A stretch of DNA of 64,000 nt from Papio anubis (GCF_008728515.1 NC_044978.1:7335771-7399770), one strand, 5' to 3'. Shown: positions 1 through 11,312, counted from the stretch's first letter. Made by a program: numbers and translations. The notes: generated by a model from the letters alone, not told the origin.

Positions 1-51
1 AAACTCCATCGCAACAACAACAACAACAACAGCAGCAACAACAACAAAAAG
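1..51 (+). mobile_element. 3' tail of an Alu cut by the window edge
   Basis: The first bases match the last bases of an Alu ('aaactccatcgcaacaac'), followed by an A-rich tail drifted to (CAA)n with a CAG variant. The body of the element lies outside the window. Confidence 0.75.
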
Positions 52-1825
52 CTGGTTATTAGGAGTGGAGTTCACCGTTTAAATAAAATTTATCAGGATA
101 AGCCCCACCAAAGATTTGGAAACACAATATTCCATTTAAAAATTGATAACTTGTGGAGTTGAGAAGGAGCAAAATAAAAAAAAGGGACAGTCCTTGATTT
201 CTCCTGTGTTTTCAAATTACCTCAAGAGGTCAGGAAACCAGTAGGCCAATATTAGCATCCTCTGAGAGCTGGAATCTTATAGAGGAATAAAATGGCTGAT
301 AAACATCCCTAAACACCTGAATTAGGGGTTGTCAGATATCGATCTCTGTCTGTCCCTCTAGAATCTAGTTTGTTTAGATGGACTCTTAAAAATTATACCT
401 TTATTTGTAAATACATATATTTGTAAAAGCATATCAAAGAACTTGTTACCAAAATTATAGCACACTGATACCAATTGGTAATAATAATTGTACATTAGTT
501 AGATCTTGTGAGTAAAATTGTAGATTTTGTCTTACATTTTGCCAACTGTTATTTTGTCAGTAGCACATAACTTTCTAACAGCTATGTGGGCTCTGACATA
601 AAACTATAAGCTGACATAAAACTATATTTAAAGTCATGGGTCTTTTCTCCAATAAAGTTCAATTATCATTTACATTGGAACAGAAATAAAGGTTTGAAAA
701 CAAAGTCTTGTAATAAAGGCCAATTCATAATTTTTCACAGATGTCCACAGTAAATCTAAAAGGCTGGTATAATAGCTAGGTGATTCTTTCTTTGATTTAT
801 CCTATGGAAAAATCCACCCACAAAAGACATATGTATTTCACCATAATAAACGACCCACATCTGAAATCGTTTCTAAAGGAAGTTCTCTTCTTTACTTTTA
901 AAGGTGTTAAATTATTTCACCCCCCAAAAACCAAATGCTTTGTGGAATCTGATACATGATGAAGACTTAGGACTCTTTCTTTAGATATGCAATCATGTCC
1001 ACTGCATGCCAGAAGCACTGGTCCTTAATTTTGTCCTAATTCAGATGACCTTGGGCAGGAGCCTCCTGGGTCCTCTACAGCCTGGGCAGGCAGGGAGGAG
1101 GAGGAAGCAGGATCTGGGTGTGTGTGATGAGGTCTGGACTCTTAGCAGGGGGTAATCAAGCAATGCGCTGTGTGCAAAAGGCTTAGTGAGCCTCAGCCCT
1201 GTCTTGGCAACTATCCAAGTAGGAGGGACGGGGGTGAGGCAGGGACATCATTCCTACCTGGTGGTGAGAGCAGGAGAGGGGTAGGAGGGCAGAGCTTCAA
1301 GAGAAATCCAGATGGCCAGCAAGAGTTAGCTGGGGCTATGGATGCCAGGAACTGAGTACATAGCGAGAGCTGAGGGCCCAGCCCAAGTCAAGTCACCAGG
1401 TGTCCAAGAATGTTATAAGACAATCTATAGCACAGAGAAGTATATGGAAGCCTAGTTTTATCAGTAACCTCCATGACTGGGGAAGGACAGGAGTGGCCAA
1501 GCTAGAGGGAGTGCTGCTTATCCCTGGCACACTGGATTCAGGGGCTGCAGACAGACTAATTCCCAGGCCCACCCAGGGATGGCAGTATTTGTCTATGCTT
1601 GGCAACTTACTGGGGTTCACCTAACTTTTAGGCTTTGATAATAGGAATACATTTTGGGGAGTATTTTGAATGTATTCTTTGGCAGTCCAAGATAAAGAAA
1701 TGGAAGTGTGATAAATAAAAATGGTTGAATTGTTTTTAATTATGGAGCAAATTCTTCAATCTGGACCATTTGTTTCCAACCATCATGCCATTCACCCATT
1801 CCCAAAACACTTACGTTGGTTCTCA
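52..1825. other. Unique sequence, no gene recognised
   Basis: AT-rich single-copy DNA to about 1,000, then a more GC-rich part (about 1,030-1,620). Short frames occur on both strands at 1,170-1,355, 1,400-1,624 (+) and 1,393-1,620 (-). The last two overlap almost completely on opposite strands, as chance frames often do, and none resembles a known family. No recognised repeat. Confidence 0.6.
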
Positions 1826-2175
1826 GGCCAGGCACGGTGGCTCATGCCTGTAATCTAACACTTTGGAAGGCTGAGATGATGGATCATTTGAGCCCAGGAG
1901 TTCAAGACCAGCCTGGGCAACATGGCGAAACTACGTCTCTACAGAAAAGAACCCATATATGTGTGTGTGTGTCTGTGTGTGTGTGTGTATAGTCGAGTGT
2001 GCTGGCATATGTCTGTAGTCCCAGATAATCTGGAGGCTGAGGCAGGAGGATCACTTCAGCCTCAGAGGTGGAGGTTGCAGTGAGCCATGATCGTGCCACT
2101 GCACTCCAGCCTGGGTGACAGAGCAAGACTCTGTCTCTAAAAAAAAACAAGCAAGCAAACAAACAAAAAAAACAA
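1826..2175 (+). mobile_element. AluJ-type element with a (TG)n in its middle linker
   Basis: Starts 'ggccaggcacggtggctca' and keeps AluJ-type text ('gagcccaggagttcaagacc', 'gcctgggcaacatggcgaaa'). The A-rich linker between the monomers has become a TG/CTG dinucleotide run at about 1,958-1,989. The tail is A-rich with 'caag/caaac' units. Frames here are Alu-derived. Confidence 0.9.
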
Positions 2176-2640
2176 GCAATTTTGGTTGAATGTCAAAAAT
2201 CTTTGAAATTAAATGTATTACTATAAGTACTTTGTTTTGGTTGTTTAGAAACAAAGAATTATTCATTGGTGACTAGTGCAGTGGTATTGTCAGATGGGTA
2301 GTTGTCTATAGTGGCAATAGCCATGCATAGATCAAATCCTTTATGCAGTGGACAGAACATAGAAATCACATAAACTTTTATATCAACCCTTTACAATTTA
2401 TCATATCAACCATTTCAAAAGAATCCATATGTATTAAGATATTTTTGCAAATAGCTTACTTATATCTTTGTTGACAAATCTAGATAATCAATAATGTATT
2501 AATTTCAGGTGTTTTCATGATATAGTCATATAGAATGTGTTTTTCAGGATTTTCTGACTTTGTGAACATGATTCATGAGTAGGCACATATATTTATGCAT
2601 CATTGAGGATAGAGGAGGTATATGCTCGATACCTCTGCAT
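2176..2640. other. Unique AT-rich sequence
   Basis: No gene, RNA or clear repeat seen. Confidence 0.5.
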
Positions 2641-2930
2641 TTTAGCTGAGCAATTTCTGCTTGCTCATAAGTTGGTTTAGAAGTCAGTTCTTCCATTTAG
2701 CCTTGCCTGATTCACCAAGAATAGTTTACGGGCCCCTCTTCTGCATTCCTATTCAACTCTGTAAATATCCTTGTCCTACCTTCATCGTACTATATTCTGC
2801 TCCCTGTCTACTTGTCTGTAGCTCCTTCCAGACCATGAACGTATGAGCATAGGGACCATTTCTTTGCTGATTTCTTAACATTTGGCATAGTGTCTTGCAC
2901 AAAAAAGACACTAAATAAATGCTGGTTTGG
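2641..2930 (+). mobile_element. L2 LINE 3' end, first part (split by an Alu)
   Basis: Text typical of the L2 3' untranslated region, including a degenerate 'cttccagaccatgaacgtatgag...gaccatttc' and 'ggcatagtgtcttgcac...ctaaataaatgctgg'. The match to the usual L2 ending (small-interval words such as 'aataaatg') is clear although diverged. The element continues at 3,294 after the inserted Alu; the terminal ggat/gaat repeats run to about 3,345. Confidence 0.65.
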
Positions 2931-3293
2931 GCCAGGTGCAGTGGCTCACGCTTTTAATCCAAGCACTTTAGGAGGCCGAAGCGGGCAGATCACGAGGTCA
3001 GGATTTGAAGGTGGGCAGATCACGAGGTCAGGAGTTCAAGGTGGGCAGATCACAAGGTCAGGAGTTCAAGACCAGCCTGGCCAACACAGTGAAACTCCGT
3101 CTCTACTAAAAATACAAAAATTAGCCGGGTATGGTGGCACGCGCCTGTAGTCCTAGCTACTAGGGAGGCTGAGGCAGGAGAATCACTTGAACCCAGAAGG
3201 TGGAGGTTGTGGTGAGCAGAGATCACACCACTGCACTCCAGCCTGGAAAACAGAGCGAGACTCTGTCTCAAAAATAAATAAATAAATAAAACA
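2931..3293 (+). mobile_element. AluS-type element with a tandem 30-bp triplication
   Basis: A full-length Alu flanked by an 18-bp duplication: 'aaataaatgctggtttgg' at 2,913-2,930 and 3,294-3,311. In the left arm a 30-bp unit occurs three times in a row (2,981-3,010; 3,011-3,040; 3,041-3,070), which makes the element longer than the usual length of about 300 bp. The tail is (AAAT)n. The frame at 2,890-3,150 that reads a repeated GQITRSG peptide comes from this triplication. Confidence 0.95.
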
Positions 3294-3345
3294 AAATAAA
3301 TGCTGGTTTGGGGATGAGTGGATGGATGGATGAATGGATGGGTCA
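3294..3345 (+). mobile_element. L2 LINE 3' end, second part, with ggat/gaat repeats
   Basis: This continues the L2 interrupted at 2,930. After the Alu target-site copy come 'ggatgagtggatggatgg' and related 4-bp units, the usual L2 terminal repeats. Confidence 0.55.
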
Positions 3346-3837
3346 ATGGAAATGAAGAATCCAGATTTAAAAAATTGCTTGCTGATTAAAATGATTCTTT
3401 CCTATGTATATGTCACACTATTCCGTAATTATTGTGTTTTTTTCTCTTTCTGTCTGTCTGTGTCTCTCTCACATGCTCCTAACCCAACATAAACCTCACG
3501 AGGGCAGAGGCTGTGACCTAATGGCACCTAGCACCACTGAGAGTTCAAGGTCACTATTTTAGAAAAATCTATACAGTTTTTCTTTATAAAAATTACAGGA
3601 TTATAAAACCAAACATAAACTTAATACATGATCTAATTTTGTGATATCCTCCCAGATATCTCTCAGATATAATCCAATCTAAATTACACCACACACAGAC
3701 GAATTTATTTGGTTAAAAAAAAGCCCTTCCGTGCCATACCCATTCCATGTAATACACGACAATGTTTTACATTGTTTACTGAGGGCAATTCTATTTTAAG
3801 AGTCTCTGACTTAAGCAGAAAAGATAATTATCAGGAA
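3346..3837. other. Unique sequence with a short L2-like remnant
   Basis: About 3,478-3,535 ('ctcacgagggcagaggctgtgacc...cacctagcacca') resembles an L2 3' end on the + strand. Nothing else is recognised. Confidence 0.4.
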
Positions 3838-3955
3838 CTGGGCCTAATACCTGGGTGATGGAATAAAATGTACGACAAACCCCCATGACACTTGTTTACC
3901 TATGTAACAAACCTTCACATGTATCCCCAAATCTGAAATAAAAGTTAAAAAAAAA
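3838..3955 (+). mobile_element. L1 3' end, severely 5'-truncated
   Basis: Text of an older primate L1 3' UTR: 'ctgggcctaatacctggg', 'acaaacccccatgacact', 'cctatgtaacaaacc', then an 'ataaaagttaaaaaaaaa' tail. Only about 120 bp remain. Confidence 0.8.
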
Positions 3956-4350
3956 TCCCTAGAGCTACGATTTATGCTCAATGCCTTCCGCATGTCTTCC
4001 GCAAAAGTGAGGAGCAGCTGGTCACCATTTTCTCAATAAGGATCTTTCATATACTTAATGCTAATTACTCTCAAATCTTCCCTTAAAATCCACATTGTCA
4101 TGCTAAACTCATTATTACTACCATTTCCTCCTGGGTCTGTTTTTCATCTCTTTCATCCTTTCAAAGGCTCTTCTCTGAACTTCCTCTGTAGGACTCGGGG
4201 TGGAAGTAGCTGAGAACCATCACCTCTGAGTCATCTGGCTGTAGATCCAGGAAGAGAAGAAAGCTCTATGATAAGACAAACGTCGTAGAGAAAGGAAATG
4301 GAGTGAAGTAAGCATTGCTTTGGCTATCTGCATTTGAAGGCGCCCACCAG
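3956..4350. other. Unique sequence
   Basis: No gene or recognised repeat. The last 14 bases (4,337-4,350) are the left target-site copy of the following Alu. Confidence 0.5.
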
Positions 4351-4663
4351 AGCCGAGTGCGGTGGCTCACGCCTGTGATCCCAGTACTTTGGGAAGCCAA
4401 GGCGGGTGGATCACGAGGTCAGGAGTTCCAGACCAGCCTGGCCAAGATGGTGACACCCTGTCTCTACTAAAACTACAAAAAAATTAGCTGGGCATGGTGG
4501 CGCGTGCCTGTAATCCCAGTTACTCGGGAGGCTGAGGCGAAGAATCGCTTAAACCCGGGAGGCGGAGGTTGCAGTAAGCTGAGATCGCATCGCTGCACTC
4601 CAGCCTGGGCGACAGAGTGAGACTCCGTCTTAAATAAATAAATACATACATACATAAAATAAA
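4351..4663 (+). mobile_element. AluS/Y-type element
   Basis: Full length, with a (TAAA/TACA)n tail. Flanked by 'aaggcgcccaccag' (4,337-4,350) and 'aaggtgcccaccag' (4,664-4,677), a 14-bp duplication with one mismatch. Confidence 0.95.
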
Positions 4664-4677
4664 AAGGTGCCCACCAG

Positions 4678-6334
4678 GAGTTTGGAGCTGGAAGGAGGGG
4701 GTTTCGTTCTGTAATGTAGATTTACTAACCTGGTTCCATAACAGTGGTGCTTATGAGGGCAGATGAGATTTCAGAGGCAATGCGTAAACGAAGACAGCAA
4801 CCAGCCAAGCTGGAATCTTGGCGGATGCTTACATGCAGGGGCCACAAAGAGAAAGTTCACCCACTGGGTAGACAGAAGGCAGCATCTGGGAAGTTGGAGA
4901 GAATCTGCAGCGTAAAACGATGAAGAAGCCCCGAGTAGAGATTTCAAGAACTGGGACAGGGAATGGGGTGGGTGATGGTTAACAAAGATACATATTACAG
5001 ATTAATACTTCTAATGATTGAAGAAAAGGTCTTGAAATTGGCAGGAAGAAGCAATTTTTAATCTAAAGGAGAATAAATCTAGCGGAATAATAGGATGAAT
5101 GTCAGAGGTAATGGGTGTTGAAAACCAAGGGGATGGTGGGGAAATGGAGACAGCTAGTTTACACACCAGTTTTTTTCTTCAAAGCTTCTAGATTTGAATT
5201 CCCTTCACATTTATTGAATGCCTATTATGTGCCTGAAACACCTTAGGTTCTTTCACATGAAATGCCTTGTTTAATCCTCACAGGACATCCCTAGATGAAA
5301 ACTAACATAGGAAACTGTATTTCCATTATTGAAAATACCCTGTAGGGAAAAACATACAACTTCTTTTAGGCAAATTTCTACCTAGGATCTGTCCTGGTTT
5401 GTAAAAAGCCAATGTGCTTAGGGTCTTCCTAGCGGCAACTTCAGCAGCTTAAGGGAAATCATACAGACATACACAGTAAGTAATATAGGAGAAGAGAATT
5501 CTCTAAAAAGAGGAGAGAAGAGAGTGAAAAACTGGTAGAATCAGAGGCTGTTAGGTAAGGAAAACTTAGTTACTGTCTAGTCCTGTGGGCTTTCAGCTTC
5601 AGAGTGATAACAAACTTCACAGCTGTATCTATACAGAGGGAAATAAGTCTCGCAAAAGATCTGGAATCACTGAAAGGCAAAATGAGGGCATCTATTAATT
5701 GACGCTGAGCAAGTTAAAGATAACTCCTGAGGCCAACTAAAGATCCTGACCACAAATGCAAGTGTCCACATGTAGATTTTGACACTGGACCATCCAGAAG
5801 TTTCAGAGCCTATCATCCTTGGTGGCCATTTGACTGAAATAGAAACCACTGTAAAAATATGTAGAACTATGTTATTTTTGGCCAAAGGCCTTTGTAAGAT
5901 TTTCAACAAAAGCTTTGTACAATGTGATCATTCAAATGAATTTTAAAAATTAAGGCAGAACAAGTTAGAGTATTTTAGAATTAATTTCATAATATTACTC
6001 ATTAGATCAATATATCACTATGTCACCTTAACTACAGAGTCTAAGATAGCTTCAGTTCAGATGATCTAAGCAGCCAGCATAAGTAAAACTGCTCTCAAAG
6101 TTAGGTACAAGTGTATGTTGAATAACCGCATCTTTTTTGGTTGTATTCTACAGTGGTTGTTGGCTAAATTTACCTCCAAGGAATTTCTGGCAGGGTTTCA
6201 TAAGGATGGTTAAAATGAGGAATTTTCTAACTGGAAAAAAAACCAGGTCAGTCTGTGATTAACAGCAATTTATGATTAGTGAGAAAGGCCTTAAATTATT
6301 TCTAGGCATCTATGCCATAAAAAAAGCTTATTCT
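4678..6334. other. Unique sequence with one MIR
   Basis: Apart from the MIR listed at 5,205-5,340 I see no repeat or gene. A minus-strand frame of 80 codons (5,667-5,909) has no recognisable family features. Confidence 0.5.
5205..5340 (-). mobile_element. MIR SINE fragment
   Basis: Reverse complement of the MIR 3' half: 'tttattgaatgcctattatg...gcctgaaac', then 'gtttaatcctcacaggac'. Diverged, as expected for an old mammal-wide repeat. Confidence 0.65.
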
Positions 6335-6640
6335 GGCCGGGCGCGGTGGCTCAAGCCTGTAATCCCAGCACTTTGGGAGGCCGAGACGGGCGAATCACGA
6401 GGTCAGGAGATCGAGACCATCCTGGCTAACACGGTGAAACCCCGTCTCTACTAAAAAATACAAAAAAAACTAGCCGGGCGAGGTGGCGGGCACCTGTAGT
6501 CCCAGCTACTTGGGAGGCTGACAGGAGAATGGCATAAACCCAGGAGGCGGAGCTTGCAGTGAGCTGAGATCCGGCCACTGCACTCCAGTCTGGGCGACAG
6601 AGCAAGACTCCGTCTCAAAAAAAAAAAAAAAAAAAAAAAA
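6335..6640 (+). mobile_element. Young AluYR-type element (Old World monkey lineage)
   Basis: Near-intact Alu with 'ggctcaagcctgtaatccc', 'aaaaaaactagccgggcgag' and 'gagatccggccactgcac', a combination known from the AluY subfamilies that expanded in cercopithecids. It has a pure A tail of 24 bases. Perfect 16-bp duplication 'aaaaaaagcttattct' at 6,319-6,334 and 6,634-6,649 (the right copy shares A residues with the tail). Low divergence and the clean tail suggest a recent insertion, possibly still polymorphic. Confidence 0.97.
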
Positions 6641-6649
6641 GCTTATTCT

Positions 6650-7117
6650 ATTGCTTGATGATTATTTCTACCAACTTTAATAAAAACATGTAGTTTCTTA
6701 ACCAGCGTCAGGAAAATGCATGGCTGAAACTCAGACAAGCAGGTATCTTTATGCTTTAGATTACTTAAATAAGGGTCACTGCAGTTGATGATAAAAATAA
6801 ACTCACTGCAAAATAAAATAATTTAAAAGAAACGAAGTAGCTTAAATAGTTTGTACATTGAAGGAGCAAAGAAACATCACAGCTCACCCTTCAAGAATTT
6901 CTCTACTTCTGTATAAATTCTCTAGAAATCAGGAAACCTGCGTTCAGGATATTGTTCTTCTGACCAGCTGTGTAACCTTGGTAACTCTTAAGTTATCTGA
7001 GTCTCATTTTTTTCCCTCTAAAAAGAAATCTCTCAGATCACTTGCAACCTTTTAAATGGCCGTCCAGGAGTTTCCTCCAATTTCTTTAATGTCTTAGGAT
7101 AATAGTTTTCCGTTGCG
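6650..7117. other. Unique sequence with a MIR remnant
   Basis: About 6,905-7,050 resembles a + strand MIR ('gaccagctgtgtaaccttgg', 'agttatctgagtctcat'). The rest is not recognised. Confidence 0.5.
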
Positions 7118-7724
7118 TTATTTATTTATTTATTTATTTCAGACAAGATCTCCCTCTGTTGCTCAGGCTGGAGTGCTGTGGCGCTATCTCAGCTTACTGG
7201 AACCTCTGCTTCCTGGGCTCAAGCAATCCTCTCATCTAAGCCTCTGGAGTAGCTGGGACTACAGGCATCTGCCCAGCGATTTTTTTTTTTTTTTTTTATG
7301 GAGTCCCACTCTGTCGTCCAGGCTGTAGTGCAGTGGTGCAATCTCACCTCACTGCAACCTCTGCCTCTTGGGTTCAAGCAATTCTCCTGTCTTGGCCTCC
7401 CAAATAGTTGGGGTTACGGGCACCCGCCACCATGCCTGGCTAATTTTTTTGTGTTTTTAGTGGAGACAGGGTTTCACCATGTTGGCCAGGCTGGTCTCTA
7501 ACTCCTGACCTTGAGTGATCTGCCCACTTGGGCTCCCAAAGTGTTAGGATTACAGGTGTGAGCCACCACGCCCAGCCAGCTGCCCAGCTTTTTTTTGTAT
7601 TTTTTGTAGAGACAAGGTTTTGCCATGTTGCCCAGGCTGATCTCGAACTCCTAGGCTCAAGGGATTCTCCTGCCTCTGCCTCCCAAAGTGCTGGGATTAC
7701 AGGAGTGAGCAACAATGGCTGGCC
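7118..7724 (-). mobile_element. AluJ-type element, split by a younger Alu
   Basis: Outer minus-strand Alu with an (ATTT)n tail. Its right arm is at 7,118-7,277 and its left arm at 7,589-7,724 ('cccaggctgatctcgaactc', 'gctggcc' end). A second Alu occupies 7,278-7,577 in the same orientation. Confidence 0.9.
7278..7577 (-). mobile_element. AluS-type element nested in an AluJ
   Basis: Complete minus-strand Alu between an 11-bp imperfect duplication: 'atctgcccagc' (7,267-7,277) and 'agctgcccagc' (7,578-7,588). It lies in the middle A-rich linker of the older Alu, the usual kind of target. Confidence 0.93.
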
Positions 7725-8051
7725 TCAGTTGCTGTATTTTAAAATTCATTCATTTTCTTAAGGTTTTTCCCTTTCCACCCTGGTTGATCACACTCTTGAG
7801 TTTGTTGCCTACCTATCCATTATAAAATTACAGATCAAGCTTTGGTTTGTTTATTTTGAAGAATGAATTAAAGAAGCTCACTCAGCTATTTCCAAATGTT
7901 AACTTCTTAATGCATATACGATTTGGAGAACAGCTATTTTTGTCTTTATTCTACTCCATATGTTAACATTCCGTGTGTTAAGATAGTAGGCACATTTTAA
8001 TGCATTTAAGAGGTGAGAATGTCTTTCCTTCATGAGAATAGCACTGGTGCA
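7725..8051. other. Unique sequence
   Basis: No gene or repeat recognised. The right end holds the left target-site copy of the next Alu (8,035-8,051). Confidence 0.5.
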
Positions 8052-8353
8052 TTTTTTTTTTTTTTTTTGGAGGCGGAGTTTTGTTCTTGTTGCCCAGGCT
8101 GGAGTGCAATGGCACCATCTTGGCTCACTGTAACCTCCGCCTCCTGGGTTCAAGTGATTCTCCTGCCTCAGCCTCCCTAGTAGCTGGGATTACAGGTGCC
8201 CACCACCATGTCTGGCTAATTTTTGTATTTTTAGTAGAGATGGGGTTTCATCATGTTGGCCAGGCTGGTCTCGAACTCCTGACCTCAGGTGATCCACCCG
8301 CCTTGGCCTCCCAAAGTGCTGGGATTACAGGCATGAGCAACCATGCCTGGCCA
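8052..8353 (-). mobile_element. AluS-type element
   Basis: Full length, minus strand. Perfect duplication 'agaatagcactggtgca' at 8,035-8,051 and 8,354-8,370, extended by T residues that merge with the tail. Confidence 0.97.
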
Positions 8354-8376
8354 AGAATAGCACTGGTGCATTTTTT

Positions 8377-9061
8377 AGAAGCCAAGAGGGGTAACAAGGT
8401 GTGGGTGAGCTATATTATCATATGTTTATTAAATTGGTGGTGGCAAGGATCTAACCACAGCCATATCATGTGCTTTTATTTTTCCTACCTAAGGTGTACA
8501 TACTTTGCAAGATCTCTTTTCCAATGATTCTATGTCTTATCAAATACTTGATATAAGGCGTTCCACAAATAGGAGGCTCTTTGTACGTGTCATACACGTT
8601 AGAACGCATCATGTTTCCTAACAGAAGAGATTACATAGCACCACCAAATATTGGAACCTAAAAGGAACTTGGAGCTTACTGCTCAACTCCCTGCCTTCTC
8701 ACAGGGCAGCTGGTGAGTACGACCCTGAAGACAGACAAAGCTGCAGTCGTTGTGAACCCTGCCCCTTCCATGGTGTCCTCCCAGGATATCCTATTCATAG
8801 GGTTACACACTTGGAACTCAGTCTGTTTGGATAAGGGAAACATCTCCCTTACTTATTAGTGATCCTAAATATTGTTAACATGACTCCCTATACTCCCTTA
8901 AGCAGAGAAGTTGAGAGAGACATTATAATGTGCCTCGAGGCATCTGTTAAAGCAAAGGACCTGCTGTCAGTAGAAAATGAGAATCCCTACGACCTTCCCA
9001 AACAGAAAGCTGTCCAGTCCCCTCTGGTTAATGTGAAATTTAATTAATATCACTGTATCTA
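8377..9061. other. Unique sequence with a 62-codon frame
   Basis: A + strand frame at 8,859-9,047 stops 14 bases before an A-rich tract. I do not recognise the product, and no upstream exon or promoter can be shown. 8,640-8,760 has a weak ancient-repeat look that I could not assign. Confidence 0.4.
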
Positions 9062-9104
9062 GCAAAAAACAAAAAACAAAAAAACAAAAAACAAAACAAA
9101 AAAG
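9062..9104 (+). repeat. A-rich (AAAAAC)n tract
   Basis: Repeated units of A(5-7)C. It could be the decayed tail of an old retroposed sequence, but no body or duplication was identified. Confidence 0.8.
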
Positions 9105-10449
9105 CACTATTTTTCCTCTGCCTAGAGTTAGAATATTTATAATAGGCCTTTTTTTTTTTTTTTTCCTAAAGGATCAACAAGACTTTCCAAAGAGTAAAAC
9201 ACAAATCCATATTCAATTTTCTTCCAATTATGGAGAAATAAACCAACTTCAGGTCTTCCTTATGTAGGTACTAACTGTGAGTTCGATGCCTTTTTAATCT
9301 CATGAGAAAATAGCTAAAGATCACCTTCCTCTGCAGAGGCAGGAACTACATATGCCTAAAAAGGGAATCTTTGAAAATTCTTAAATTAATTCTCGTGCCG
9401 TTTTCCCTATTCTATTTCAAATCAATTTCCTATTTTCTCACATTCCTCCCGGCTGGCAGCTGCTCCTTCTGGGCCTTTATCTGGCCCAAGGAAGGCAGGC
9501 AGGCAAGCAGTTGCCTGTTCGCGGATGCCAGCCCTGTTCCCATGCTGGAGACAGAATGTCTAATCTCCGTATTACAAGCAGCTTCCAATTGCCCCGTCTT
9601 AAAAAGCATCTTAACACTCGAGTCCATAGGTTAGGATCCCCCGTCTTTTTTCTTGCTGGCTTCTTGGGAATCAAAACACTTTTTCTTGGCATAAAGACTT
9701 GCTGAAAAAGGAAAACAATAACAACCAACTCACAAGTCAAGTCACTGAAGAAAAAAAATTCACCTGCAGTATACACACTTAAGATAGAAGAAGTCATGTA
9801 ATAAACACCGTATTTGTAGACTGTCTGAAGCAACACAGTTGAAGGAAAATTGCTCTCTGTAGCGGTCTGGCAGGGAGAATTGACTCTCCTGAACAAAACC
9901 ATAACTTCCAGAAAACCGTAGAACTGGAGAGACCACCAGCAAAGACTATGACAAATACTTCTCCTCACCCCCAGAACACACAGCTACTTAAATGGAAATG
10001 GCATCTAGCGTTCTTGAAGTGTTTGACTTTGCATCAGATTCTTCTTGGGATACTTCCAGAATTATATTTTTATAGACTTCAAGGATGCCAGCAAAAGAAC
10101 AACTTGTGTCCTGGCAATTCCCGTGGAAATGCTCCATGCCTTTCCTGTCCTCATTGTTCTGTTGACCGCTGCTGAAGTGATATGCTCAGACCCTAGGCTG
10201 AGCTGTGTGTCTGTCTTTCAGCTTCTCCGTAGAGGTCCAGCCTAGCCAAGATGACCAATCATCACCCATGGCAAAGATTACTGGTCCTCTAATTGGAGAT
10301 TCCTTGTGAATGGATTTCTAAGTCTTTTTTCTCCTGTAGTGTGTAGTAAAAGAAAAATATACCCTGATAATAGTCTCTGGGGTATAATTTGATAAGCTCA
10401 AGGAAAACAGAAAAAAGCAACCTTAAAAATAAAGTAGACCAATATACTG
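9105..10449. other. Unique block with overlapping frames on both strands
   Basis: Frames of 60-163 codons overlap here: + at 9,371-9,634, 9,511-9,705, 9,948-10,175 and 10,045-10,245; - at 9,477-9,968 (163 codons). None shows a domain, signal peptide pattern or family likeness that I know, and they compete for the same DNA. I do not call a gene. No repeat recognised. Confidence 0.5.
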
Positions 10450-10753
10450 TTTTGTTGTTGTTGTTTTGTTTTCTGAGATGGAGTCTCGTTCTGTCCCCCA
10501 GGTTGGAGTGCAGTGGCGCGATCTTGGCTCACTGCAACCTCTGCCTCCTGGGTTCAAGCGATTCTCCTGCCTCAGCCTCCCAAGCTGGAACTGCAGGTGC
10601 CCACCACCACACCCGGCTAATTTTTGTATTTTTAGTAGAGATGGGTTTTCGCCATGTTGGGCAGGCTGGTCTCGAACTCCTGACCTCAGGTGATCCACCC
10701 GTCCTGGCCTCCCAAAGTACTGGGATTATAGGCGTGAGCCATGGTGCCCAGCT
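10450..10753 (-). mobile_element. AluS-type element
   Basis: Full length, minus strand, with a (TTG)n tail at its left. A short likely duplication around 'tatactgt' (about 10,443-10,450 and 10,755-10,763). Confidence 0.93.
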
Positions 10754-11000
10754 GGTTATACTGTCCTTTAATTTTAATTCTATGAAGTACAACTATAAAG
10801 TTCTACATGCAGAGCAAGCTACAAACTTCCCCAAAACAGGTCCTACTTCTGATTTTTTCCTTTTTTTCTCAAGGTTATCACCATTCTCAGTCACCTCCTT
10901 TCCCGGTCCTCACCATGTTCAATGAGAATTGTAGCACTTCTATTTTTACAATGATCTCTTTCATCCATGTTTTCTTTTTATTTCTTCTGAAACTATTCTA
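10754..11000. other. Unique sequence between Alus
   Basis: No gene or repeat recognised. Confidence 0.5.
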
Positions 11001-11312
11001 CTTTTTTTTTTTTTTTTTTTTTTTTAATGGAGACAGCTTCTTGTCTTGTCATCCAGGCTAGATTGCAATGGTGCAATCCTAGCTCACTGCAACCACAAAC
11101 TCCTAAGTTCAAGGGATCCTGCTGCCTCAGCCTCCCAAGCAGCAGGGACTACAAGAGTGCCACCATGCCTGTCTAACTTTTAAAATGTTTTGTAGAGATG
11201 GGGTCCCACTATGTTGCACAGGCTGATCTCAAACTCCTGGCCTTTAGTGATCCTCCACTTTGGTCTCCCAAAGTGCTGGGATTACAGGTGTGAGCCATCA
11301 CGCCACCCAGCC
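11001..11312 (-). mobile_element. AluJ-type element
   Basis: Diverged minus-strand Alu with a long T tract. Imperfect duplication 'ctgaaactattct' (10,987-10,999) and 'ctgaaacgactct' (11,314-11,326). Confidence 0.92.

Noticed and set aside
2890..3150. Frame with a repeated GQITRSG peptide, looking like a repeat protein
   Set aside because: It is the translation of the 30-bp triplication inside an Alu.
7113..7761. Long open stretches on both strands
   Set aside because: They are fully explained by the nested AluJ/AluS pair.
8081..8527. 148-codon frame and many similar frames elsewhere
   Set aside because: The peptide is the familiar translation of a minus-strand Alu (SPRLECNG..., LRLLGSSDSPASAS). 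The same holds for 10,389-10,925, 40,477-40,908 and 50,028-50,378.
9477..9968. 163-codon minus-strand frame in unique DNA
   Set aside because: No recognisable domain, several competing frames on both strands, and no promoter or splice support. Its mixed Phe-, Arg- and Lys-rich content looks like translated noncoding DNA.
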